Source of the DNA: Solirubrobacteraceae bacterium
GTDB lineage: Bacteria; Actinomycetota; Thermoleophilia; Solirubrobacterales; Solirubrobacteraceae
DNA: 5,694 bases
NCBI GenBank assembly: GCA_024710825.1
Contig: JANJUA010000428.1
Span: forward strand, 1 to 5,694
Direction: 5' to 3'
In this document: in pieces, positions 1-5,171 of the stretch
How positions within the stretch are numbered: the stretch's first letter is position 1
Layout: every line of letters begins with the position of its first letter
Translations under genes and position numbers: made by a program
The notes under the pieces: generated by a model
The model's database searches: none
Seen by the model: only the letters and a program-made list of their open reading frames with translations
What the model was told of the DNA's origin: nothing

Positions 1-708
1 CCCCACGAACATCTCCACGAAATCAGACCCCGAGATCGAGAAGAACGGCACCCCCGCCTCACCCGCCACCGCACGCGCCAACAACGTCTTGCCCGTACCA
101 GGCGGCCCATACAACAACACACCCTTCGGAATCCGCGCCCCGAGGGCCTGGAACTTCTTCGGGTTCTCGAGGAACTCCTTGATCTCGTGCAGCTCCTCGA
201 CGGCCTCGTCGGCGCCGGCGACGTCGCGGAACGTGATCTTCGGCGAGTCGACCGACATCCGCTTGGCGCGGGACTTGCCGAACGACATCACCTTCGACCC
301 GCCGCCCTGGACCTGGTTCATCAAGAAGATCCAGAACCCGATGAAGATCAGGAACGGCAGCACGTAGGTGAGCATCGACAGCCAGCCGTTGCTCTTGCGG
401 CCCTCGGTCGTGAAGTCCTGGATGCGGTTGTCCTGCTTGGCCGCGGTGAGGTCGTTGATGAGCTCGGTGCCGTACTCGTCGGGCCAGCCGACCTCGTACT
501 CCGTCTTGTCGTCCTTGACGACCTCGATCGTGTTGTCCTTCGTCTTCACGGTCACCGTCTGGATCTCACCGTTGGCGAGCTGCGTCTCGTAGTCGGCGAA
601 CGACGTCGGACGCTCGGCGTCGCCGGGGCTGATCAGCCGCTGCGCGAAGAACGCGAGCACCACCACGATGAGGATGGGGAAGGCGGCGCTCTTGAAGAAC
701 CTGCTCAT
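1..708 (-). CDS. ftsH: ATP-dependent zinc metalloprotease FtsH, N-terminal part (cut by window edge)
   Basis: Membrane-anchored AAA+ protease that extracts and degrades misfolded membrane proteins and short-lived regulators. Only the first 236 residues lie in the window; the Walker B, SRH and HEXXH zinc-protease parts are beyond the left edge. Visible in order: first membrane segment about residues 8-26, a polar extracytoplasmic domain about 27-108, second membrane segment about 110-130, a Gly-rich linker (QGGG, 134-137), then the AAA entry with ITFRDVAG (158-165), the Walker A GPPGTGKT (201-208) and [11 protein letters not shown] (226-236). The ATG at 706-708 is the only start before an in-frame stop at 751-753. 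The only Shine-Dalgarno-like stretch, GGGAG, ends 12 bases upstream, which is long. It follows hpt by 77 bases, probably the last visible gene of the cyclase-tilS-hpt unit or with its own weak promoter. Codon use changes sharply from about residue 193 onward (see findings). Family assignment is secure. Confidence 0.97.
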   Translation of the reverse strand, partial: MSRFFKSAAFPILIVVVLAFFAQRLISPGDAERPTSFADYETQLANGEIQTVTVKTKDNTIEVVKDDKTEYEVGWPDEYGTELINDLTAAKQDNRIQDFTTEGRKSNGWLSMLTYVLPFLIFIGFWIFLMNQVQGGGSKVMSFGKSRAKRMSVDSPKITFRDVAGADEAVEELHEIKEFLENPKKFQALGARIPKGVLLYGPPGTGKTLLARAVAGEAGVPFFSISGSDFVEMFVG

Positions 709-711
709 GAA

Positions 712-734
712 AGGAGACTGCTCCCTAAGGAGGG
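712..734 (-). promoter_or_regulatory. ftsH ribosome-site region with competing small hairpins
   Basis: On the ftsH coding strand the only purine-rich element upstream of the ATG is GGGAG (725-721). It can pair with CTCCT just downstream (712-716; four Watson-Crick pairs plus one G-U, loop CAGT). Alternatively GGAG can pair with CTCC just upstream (729-732; loop TTAG). Both structures hide the likely ribosome-binding site. The stems are short, so this may be chance; the pairing is seen in the sequence, the control role is inferred. Confidence 0.25.
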
Positions 735-785
735 GCGAGGAAGGTCTAGGCTACCAACCTGCATCCGGCCGTCCGGCGGGTCGGC

Positions 786-1313
786 TCACTGCTCCAACGC
801 CGCGACGTACGGCAAGTTCCGGTAGCGCTCGGAGTGGTCCAGGCCATAGCCGATGGCGAACCTGTCGGGGATCTCGAAGCCGAGGTAGCGAGGCGCCAGG
901 TCGACCTTGCGCCGCTCCGGCTTCGTCAGCAGCGCGCAGACCTCCAGCGACGCCGGGTTGCGGGCGCCCAGGTTGCGCATCAGGTACGCGAGCGTGAGCC
1001 CGGAGTCGACGATGTCCTCGACGATGAGCACGTCACGGCCCTCGATGGACGCGTCGAGGTCCTTGAGGATCCGCACGACGCCGCTGGACGCGGTCGACGA
1101 CCCGTACGACGAGATCGCCATGAAGTCCACCTCGCACGGCGCCGAGATCTCGCGCATGAGGTCGGCGAGGAAGAAGATCGCGCCCTTCAGGACGCCCACC
1201 AGCAGCGGGTTGCGGCCCTCGTAGTCCCGGCTGATCTCCTGCCCGAGCTCGCGCACGCGCCGCTGGAGCTGGTCGGGCTGGACGAGGATCTCGCCGATCT
1301 GGTCGTCTCGCAT
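786..1313 (-). CDS. hpt: Hypoxanthine phosphoribosyltransferase
   Basis: Cytoplasmic purine-salvage enzyme that joins hypoxanthine (and usually guanine) to PRPP, giving IMP or GMP plus pyrophosphate. Length 175 residues, normal for bacterial HPRT. Motifs: pyrophosphate-loop region LVGVLKGAIFFLADL (38-52), the flexible loop SSYGSSTASSG (68-78), the PRPP-binding signature VLIVEDIVDSGLTL (95-108) with acidic pair E99-D100 and catalytic-base D103, the purine-binding K136/V137 region and FEIPDRFAIGYGLD (146-159), and the C-terminal ERYRNLPYV (162-170). The ATG lies 13 bases past the tilS stop. No Shine-Dalgarno sequence precedes it (the upstream bases are CGCCTCC), so translation may depend on coupling to tilS or on a separate leaderless-type transcript. 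Functionally it pairs with the nucleoside phosphorylase at 4410-5129, whose products include its substrate bases. Nothing appears missing from the protein. Confidence 0.97.
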   Translation of the reverse strand: MRDDQIGEILVQPDQLQRRVRELGQEISRDYEGRNPLLVGVLKGAIFFLADLMREISAPCEVDFMAISSYGSSTASSGVVRILKDLDASIEGRDVLIVEDIVDSGLTLAYLMRNLGARNPASLEVCALLTKPERRKVDLAPRYLGFEIPDRFAIGYGLDHSERYRNLPYVAALEQ

Positions 1314-1323
1314 GGAGGCGAGC

Positions 1324-1329
1324 AGTCTA
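1324..1329 (-). promoter_or_regulatory. Possible internal -10 element before hpt
   Basis: TAGACT, a good actinobacterial -10 hexamer, lies across the tilS stop codon and ends 10 bases before the hpt ATG. There is no recognisable -35 at 16-18 bases upstream. It could give hpt a near-leaderless transcript of its own, which would explain the missing Shine-Dalgarno sequence. The hexamer is short and partly fixed by the TAG stop codon, so this is only a candidate. Confidence 0.2.
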
Positions 1330-2250
1330 GATGGCCGTTTCCCCCGCCCGCTCGAAGCGCAGCACCCCGTGCTCGACGACTGCCCGCACGCCGTCGCCGA
1401 CGTCCAGCGCGGTCCACGCGCGCGCGGCGTCGAGCGCGAGGATCTCCTCGGTGCGCCCGGCGGCGCGCGGGACGAGCGCGCCGGCCGCGCCCTCGGCGAG
1501 GCGGACCACCACGAGCCGAGCCAACGCGAGCGGGGCCGCGCGCAGGCGCGCGAGCGCGACGTCCTCGCGGCCCTCGAGCAGCTCGCCGACCGCCGCGTCG
1601 AGCACCTCCGCCTCGGCGCGCAGCAGCTCGGCCGTGCGGACGACGTTCGCCTCGGCGCCGGGGTGGATCGAGCGCAGCGCCGCCAGCAGCTCGTGGCGCA
1701 CGCGGGACCGGGCGAAGCGCTCGCCCGCGTTCGAGGCGTCCTCGCGCCACGGCAGACCGCGCGCGCGGCAGTGGGCGGCGGTGTCCTCGCGTGTCGCCTG
1801 GCGCAGCAGCGGCCGGATCACGTCGCCCGATCGCGGCGCCATGCCGAGCAGCGCGCGGCGGCCCGGCGACGAGGCGAGCCGGTAGAGGATCGTCTCGGCC
1901 TGGTCGGAGATCGTGTGCCCGACCGCGACGTCCGCACCCGCGGCGAGCGCCCGCGCCCGCTCGTAGCGCAGCGCGCGCGCCCACGCCTGGACGTTTCCGC
2001 TCGGCGCGCCCGCGCGCTCGACCGCGAGCTCGACGCCGAAGCCGGCGCACAGCGCCCGGCAGAACGCCGCGTCCTCGGCCGACTCAGGGCGCAGCGCGTA
2101 GTCCACGTGCAGCGCGCGGACCGCCCCCGAGATCCGCACGGCGAGGTCGAGCAGGCAGACGGAGTCGCGCCCGCCCGACAGCAGCACCACGACCGGCGCG
2201 CCCGGACGCAGCAGGCCCTCGTCCCGGACGCGCCGCTCGAGCTCAGGCAT
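1327..2250 (-). CDS. tilS: tRNA(Ile)-lysidine synthetase
   Basis: ATP-dependent enzyme that attaches lysine to C34 of the CAU-anticodon isoleucine tRNA, turning its decoding from AUG to AUA and its identity from Met to Ile; normally essential. It is 307 residues, the short actinobacterial size with a reduced C-terminal part. Motifs: the N-type ATP pyrophosphatase loop LSGGRDS (24-30, SGGxDS), HVDYALRP (48-55), ARALRY (91-96), GHTISDQAETIL (111-122), RPLL (146-149), and DASN followed by FARSRVRHELL (171-174 and 179-189), matching the family's DxSN...RxRxRHxLL. The first Asp of the usual DDQAET is Ser115 here. The ATG overlaps the end of the cyclase gene by 8 bases (ATGCCTGA) and has no Shine-Dalgarno sequence, so translational coupling to the cyclase is likely. 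It is followed after 13 bases by hpt. Confidence 0.95.
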   Translation of the reverse strand: MPELERRVRDEGLLRPGAPVVVLLSGGRDSVCLLDLAVRISGAVRALHVDYALRPESAEDAAFCRALCAGFGVELAVERAGAPSGNVQAWARALRYERARALAAGADVAVGHTISDQAETILYRLASSPGRRALLGMAPRSGDVIRPLLRQATREDTAAHCRARGLPWREDASNAGERFARSRVRHELLAALRSIHPGAEANVVRTAELLRAEAEVLDAAVGELLEGREDVALARLRAAPLALARLVVVRLAEGAAGALVPRAAGRTEEILALDAARAWTALDVGDGVRAVVEHGVLRFERAGETAI

Positions 2251-3427
2251 CCGAGAGCGCCGCGGTGAACAGCTCGGTCGCCTCGCTGAAGCCCTTCAGC
2301 CGCACCTCGCCGATCCGCTCGAACGCCAGGTGCCCGGCCGAGGCGTCGACGACCGGGCGGGTGACGAGCACCTCGCCGCCCGCCGCCCTGGCCGCCACGC
2401 GCGCGGCGAGGTTCACGGCGCGCCCGTAGTAGTCGCCGTCGCGGTAGACGCAGTCGCCGGCATGCACGCCGATCCGGGGCCGCGGGCGGTGGTCGTAGAG
2501 CGCCTGGAAGCCGACGGCCCAGTCGGCCAGCCCCGCGCAGTCGCCGCCGACGACCATCACCCCGTCGCCGATCGTCTTGATGATGCGCGCGTCGTCGGGG
2601 AGCGTCTCCTCGACCGCATCGATGAACCGCTCGACCGCGCCGACCGCCTCCTCGTCGCCCTCCTCCTCGGTCAGGCGCGTGTAGCCGGCGAGGTCGGCGA
2701 AGGCGATCGCGACGTGCAGCCGGCCGAGGTCGAGTCCGGCTTCGGACCCGAAGTCCGTCTCCATGTGGCCGATGACGTCCTGCTCGACGAAATGCTGGAG
2801 GAACCGCTGGTGGAGGTGCTCCATGATCGGCGACGTCAGCGGCAGCGTGTCGCGCGCGAGGCTCTCCATCTGCTCGGCCATCGCGAGCCCCGGGACGCCG
2901 TCGCGCATGAGCGGCTCGTGGACGTAGAGGTGGACGAGGCGCACCTCCGCGTCGGCGACCTGGGCGATCGCCTGCCCGTACACGCGCGCGAGCTGGAGGA
3001 AGGCGACGAGCGGGAGGCCGGCGTCGAGCACCGCCGCGCCGTAGCGCAGGAACCGCAGGTCGTCCTCCGTGAGGTTCTCCAGCGACCCCGAGCTGAAGCC
3101 GAGGGTGCGGTAGATGCGCTCGACGAGCGCGGGCTCGAGCCCGACCTGCGCGGCCGCCTCCGCGACGGTCACGCCATGCTGCGCCGACGGGAACAGCTCC
3201 TCGACGTAGCCGAACGCCAGGCGCCCGCTGGCGATCGCCTCGCGGATCTCCGGGAGCGTGTGCCCGCGCTCGCGCAGGCGCGCGACCATCCGCGCCTGGG
3301 CGGCGAGCGCGGGCGTCCAGTGGCCGGCGGGCAGCGGGATGACACCGGTGGCGACCCAGCGCCGCAGCGTGGCCGGGGCGACGCCCGCCCGGCGGGCGAC
3401 GTCGGCGGACGAGAGCGCCTCGGTCAT
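2243..3427 (-). CDS. MerR-type HTH / regulatory domain / class III adenylate cyclase fusion
   Basis: A 394-residue soluble protein predicted to make cAMP from ATP, with an added DNA-binding module. Residues about 5-70 form a MerR-like winged HTH (ADVARRAGVAPATLRRWVATG, then the RLRERGHTLPEIREAI helix). About 85-200 resembles the adenylate cyclase regulatory domain known from mycobacterial Rv1264 (LEPALVERIYRTLGF, then DAGLPLVAFLQLARVYGQAIAQV). About 235-390 is a class III cyclase homology domain. All catalytic positions appear present: metal ligands D245 (FADLAGYT) and D288 (KTIGDG), adenine-selecting K284 and D332 (DGDYYGR), and transition-state N339 and R343 (VNLAAR). This predicts an active adenylate rather than guanylate cyclase. 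No membrane segment is seen. It heads the unit with tilS (8-base overlap). A weak GAGG lies 13 bases before the ATG inside a hairpin loop. Domain calls are strong; DNA binding and its targets are inferred. Confidence 0.92.
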   Translation of the reverse strand: MTEALSSADVARRAGVAPATLRRWVATGVIPLPAGHWTPALAAQARMVARLRERGHTLPEIREAIASGRLAFGYVEELFPSAQHGVTVAEAAAQVGLEPALVERIYRTLGFSSGSLENLTEDDLRFLRYGAAVLDAGLPLVAFLQLARVYGQAIAQVADAEVRLVHLYVHEPLMRDGVPGLAMAEQMESLARDTLPLTSPIMEHLHQRFLQHFVEQDVIGHMETDFGSEAGLDLGRLHVAIAFADLAGYTRLTEEEGDEEAVGAVERFIDAVEETLPDDARIIKTIGDGVMVVGGDCAGLADWAVGFQALYDHRPRPRIGVHAGDCVYRDGDYYGRAVNLAARVAARAAGGEVLVTRPVVDASAGHLAFERIGEVRLKGFSEATELFTAALSDA

Positions 3428-3432
3428 GAAGA

Positions 3433-3481
3433 CGGCGGGACCTCGCGTGGAGTGTTCCCGCCGCCAGCGGGCTCTGCCCGC
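3433..3481 (-). promoter_or_regulatory. Cyclase leader with competing hairpins or an operator dyad
   Basis: The cyclase leader holds a perfect 8-base inverted repeat, cggcggga (3433-3440) and tcccgccg (3456-3463), with a 15-base spacer, ending 5 bases from the ATG. In RNA the loop carries GAGG, the only Shine-Dalgarno-like sequence. Just upstream is a second perfect 6-base stem with a 3-base loop (3467-3472 with 3476-3481). A third pairing (3467-3471 with 3457-3461) would break both. As DNA, the 8-base dyad could instead be an operator, for example for the MerR-like domain of the same protein. The repeats are seen directly; either role is inferred, and GC-rich DNA gives such pairings by chance more often. 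Confidence 0.4.
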
Positions 3482-3538
3482 GTGTTCAGCCGGGACGCGC
3501 TCGGCGTGCCCGGGGCTGATGCCTGCTTCGTGGACTCA

Positions 3539-3567
3539 GGTCTACTCCGGTGGGTCGACGCTGTCAA
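3539..3567 (-). promoter_or_regulatory. Promoter of the cyclase-tilS-hpt(-ftsH) unit
   Basis: On the minus strand a perfect -35 TTGACA (3567-3562) is followed by a 17-base spacer and TAGACC (3544-3539), which keeps the T-A-x-A of the -10 box. A start near 3532 would give a leader of about 105 bases before the cyclase ATG, containing the hairpins described separately. It sits just past the stop of the SCP2 gene, in the only sizeable gap upstream of the cyclase. The -35 is strong, the -10 moderate. Confidence 0.55.
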
Positions 3568-3583
3568 CGCGGTCGGTTCCCGG

Positions 3584-4012
3584 TCAGACCACGAGGTGCG
3601 GGTACTCGTCTGCGACCATCGCCCGGTAGCGCTCGAACAGCGGCTTGGTGAGCGGCATGATCGCCAGGGCGGCCTTGACGTCGCCGCCCGTCTTGATGCG
3701 CCGACGGGCGATCGCCATCGCCACGTTCTCCTTGCCCTGGAAGTACTTGTTGGCCGTCTCGCTGGACATCTCCATGCGGACCCGGGGCTCCCATGCCACG
3801 TCGTCGGTCCACTCCCAGTGGAGGTTGCCGTCCTCCCCGGGCAGGGCGGCGCGGATGTTGACGACGGCGTCCATGTCGGCGATCTCGAAGCGCTGCGGAA
3901 CGTCGGCGTCACGGAGCTTGGGGCCCATGTCGGGATCCTCGCTCATCATCGTGAAGACCCGATCCATCACCTCGCGGAACTCGTCCTCGGAAGCGAACTG
4001 CGGCGCGGCCAT
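3584..4012 (-). CDS. SCP2 sterol-carrier-domain protein
   Basis: A 142-residue protein resembling the SCP2 sterol-carrier family: small cytoplasmic alpha/beta domains with a hydrophobic cavity that bind lipids or acyl-CoA, alone or as an accessory domain. Here the domain is nearly the whole protein. An N-terminal helix (about 9-30, with EFREVMDRVFTMM) is followed by a strand region (42-82, including VVNIRAAL and the Trp-rich HWEWTDDVAWEP) and the typical SCP2 end: ETANKYFQGKENVAMAIARR (85-104), then the K(T)GG-D turn and AALAIMPLTKPLFERYRAM (114-132). No signal peptide or membrane segment is seen. It starts 2 bases after the stop of the phasin-like gene and has a strong ribosome site, so the two are surely co-transcribed. 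The ligand is unknown. Family fairly sure, function open. Confidence 0.82.
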   Translation of the reverse strand: MAAPQFASEDEFREVMDRVFTMMSEDPDMGPKLRDADVPQRFEIADMDAVVNIRAALPGEDGNLHWEWTDDVAWEPRVRMEMSSETANKYFQGKENVAMAIARRRIKTGGDVKAALAIMPLTKPLFERYRAMVADEYPHLVV

Positions 4013-4014
4013 GC

Positions 4015-4293
4015 CTACTCCCTCCCCTCCGGTGCGCTCCGCGCACCCTGCTCGAGCTTCGAGACGCGCTCGGCCAGCGCGCGGACCTCGCGGCGCAGCG
4101 CGCGGACCTCGTCGGCGCCGGCGGGTCGCAGGTCGTCGACCGCCTGCTGGACGCGGCCGGCGACCTGGGTCAGCTCGTCCACGAGCTCCTGCGCGCGGCG
4201 AGTGGTCGTCTGCGCCTGCCCGGCCGCCGCGGAGAACGCCTCGTCCACGGCGCTGCGCACCGCCTCGGCGCGGGTCGGCTTGCGGTCGGGCAT
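4015..4293 (-). CDS. Small phasin-like coiled-coil protein
   Basis: A 92-residue helical protein, Ala/Arg/Glu/Val-rich, without membrane segment or signal peptide. Residues about 8-55 form an amphipathic helix (ending RAQELVDELTQVAGRVQQAV), then a break at RPAGA, then a heptad-like coiled coil (about 60-82, EVRALRREVRALAERVSKLE). This layout resembles the short phasin/PhaF-like proteins that coat polyhydroxyalkanoate granules, but low-complexity coiled coils match many families, so this is a resemblance only. It is the first gene of a unit with the SCP2 gene (2-base gap). The ATG lies 7 bases after a TAGAAT -10 box with no Shine-Dalgarno sequence, which fits a leaderless transcript and supports this start. 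Confidence 0.72.
   Translation of the reverse strand: MPDRKPTRAEAVRSAVDEAFSAAAGQAQTTTRRAQELVDELTQVAGRVQQAVDDLRPAGADEVRALRREVRALAERVSKLEQGARSAPEGRE
4018..4030 (-). promoter_or_regulatory. Strong ribosome-binding site of the SCP2 gene
   Basis: GGAGGGGAGGGAG on the minus strand, ending 5 bases before the ATG and lying inside the last codons of the phasin-like gene. It supports the start at 4012. It stands out because the other gene starts here lack a clear Shine-Dalgarno sequence, as expected if only internal operon genes need one. Confidence 0.75.
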
Positions 4294-4300
4294 CGTGCGG

Positions 4301-4306
4301 ATTCTA
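4301..4306 (-). promoter_or_regulatory. -10 box of a leaderless promoter, phasin-like/SCP2 unit
   Basis: TAGAAT (5 of 6 to TATAAT) lies on the minus strand exactly 7 bases before the ATG at 4293, so transcription would begin at or within a base or two of the start codon. No Shine-Dalgarno sequence exists in the 7 bases between. No TTGACA-like -35 is found at the usual spacing; that position is taken by a dyad (4311-4340). Confidence 0.6.
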
Positions 4307-4310
4307 GGGG

Positions 4311-4340
4311 TGCCGAGGCGGCGCGGAGCCGCCTGCGGCA
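4311..4340. repeat. Interrupted 12-bp inverted repeat, candidate operator
   Basis: Arms tgccg+aggcggc (4311-4322) and gccgcct+g+cggca (4328-4340) pair over 12 bases with a single unpaired G at 4335 and a 5-base centre (gcgga). It covers about -18 to -47 of the phasin-like promoter, replacing the -35, and lies in the divergent gap with the phosphorylase gene. No T-run follows on either strand, so a regulator-binding dyad is more likely than a terminator. The role is inferred. Confidence 0.45.
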
Positions 4341-4394
4341 GCCACTGGAGCCGTCGCCGCCGAATCGGACCCGCCCACCCCCACGGGCGCTCAT

Positions 4395-4400
4395 TAAGCT
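4395..4400 (+). promoter_or_regulatory. Possible -10 box of the phosphorylase gene
   Basis: TAAGCT (fits TANNNT) lies in the only AT-richer spot of the divergent gap, 9 bases before the ATG at 4410. There is no Shine-Dalgarno sequence in between and no clear -35. It is compatible with a leaderless or nearly leaderless transcript. Weaker than the element at 4301-4306. Confidence 0.35.
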
Positions 4401-4409
4401 CGGCGCCGC

Positions 4410-5129
4410 ATGGCGCATCCCATACACCTCCGCCCGACGGCGTCGCTCGCGCCGCGCGTGTTGCTGCCGGACGATCCGGGACGGGCGCTCCACCTGGCGC
4501 AGGCTCTGCTGGAGCAGCCGCTGATGTTCAACCACCACCGCGGGCTGTGGGGCTACACGGGCACGGCCGAGGACGGCGAGCCGCTGACGATCCAGGCGAC
4601 GGGGATGGGCGGGCCGAGCGCGGCGATCGTCGTCCACGAGCTGGCCGAGCTCGGCGCGGAGCGGTTCGTGCGCGTGGGCACCTGTGGGTCGCTGCGGTCC
4701 GACGTCGGCCTCGGAGCGCTGGTGGTGGCGACCCAGGCGATCTGCGCCGACGGCGCGAGCCGGGCGCTCGGCGCGGGCGAACGGGTCGCCCCCGACGCGG
4801 AGCTGCTCGAGCGACTGCGCGACGCCGCGGGACCTGCGGCCGTGGCGGGTCCCGTCCTGACCACGGACGTCTTCTACGGCGGCGAGCGGTCCGCGCCGGC
4901 GGATGCCGTCGCGGTGGAGATGGAGGCGGCGGCCGTGCTCCGCGTCGCGGGCGCGCGCGGGCTCGCGGCCGCGTGCGTGCTGACGGTGACCGCCGAGCTG
5001 GCGGCCGGGGCGCGCGAGCCGATGGACGTCGAGGCCGTCGACGAGGCGGGCGAGGCCGTCGGCCGTGCGGGCGCCGCGGCGCTGCTCGCCGTCGAGACGG
5101 AGCGGGGCGGGGCAGGTCCGCGTCGCTGA
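4410..5129 (+). CDS. Nucleoside phosphorylase, DeoD/uridine phosphorylase family
   Basis: Predicted cytoplasmic enzyme that splits nucleosides with phosphate into a free base and (deoxy)ribose-1-phosphate. It has 239 residues, the size of hexameric DeoD. Motifs by comparison with E. coli DeoD: LLPDDPGRA (18-26; DeoD MPGDPLRA), NHHRG (41-45, Arg44 like Arg43), TGMGGPS (64-70), RVGTCGS (88-94, phosphate Arg88), TTDVFYGG (151-158), and VEMEAAA (169-175; E170/M171/E172 hold the ribose). Two key positions differ: the phosphate-loop Gly20 is Asp21, and the general-acid Asp204 of TVSD is Ala195 (TVTAE). Substrate choice is therefore uncertain: it may be a purine enzyme with altered chemistry, a non-purine phosphorylase, or impaired. 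The sugar-binding and Arg sites look intact, and the reading frame is undisturbed. It diverges from the phasin-like gene and would feed bases to HPRT (786-1313) if active on purines. Confidence 0.88.
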   Translation: MAHPIHLRPTASLAPRVLLPDDPGRALHLAQALLEQPLMFNHHRGLWGYTGTAEDGEPLTIQATGMGGPSAAIVVHELAELGAERFVRVGTCGSLRSDVGLGALVVATQAICADGASRALGAGERVAPDAELLERLRDAAGPAAVAGPVLTTDVFYGGERSAPADAVAVEMEAAAVLRVAGARGLAAACVLTVTAELAAGAREPMDVEAVDEAGEAVGRAGAAALLAVETERGGAGPRR

Positions 5130-5135
5130 GTCGAC

Positions 5136-5163
5136 CCGACCCGCCACACGTCCGGCGGATCGG
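5136..5163. terminator. Stem-loop between convergent genes, possible shared terminator
   Basis: Arms ccga-c-ccgcc (5136-5145) and ggcgg-a-tcgg (5154-5163) form 4+5 base pairs with one C/A mismatch and an 8-base loop. It fills the 42-base gap between the stops of the phosphorylase and the second coiled-coil gene, where a two-way terminator is expected. There is no T-run on either side, so it would not be a classic intrinsic terminator. Confidence 0.4.
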
Positions 5164-5171
5164 CGTCGGTC

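Noticed and set aside
729..733. Plus-strand AGGAGG-like sequence (aaggagg) suggesting a plus-strand gene start
   Set aside because: No plausible plus-strand coding sequence follows; the frames downstream are shadows of hpt.
834..2429. 531-codon plus-strand frame over hpt and tilS, and a 318-codon frame at 1312-2268
   Set aside because: Low-complexity Arg/Ala/Pro-rich translations opposite two clear enzymes with all motifs; shadows.
4170..5147. 325-codon minus-strand frame opposite the nucleoside phosphorylase
   Set aside because: Arg-rich and motif-free, runs into the phasin-like gene in another frame, while the plus strand encodes a recognisable DeoD-family protein.
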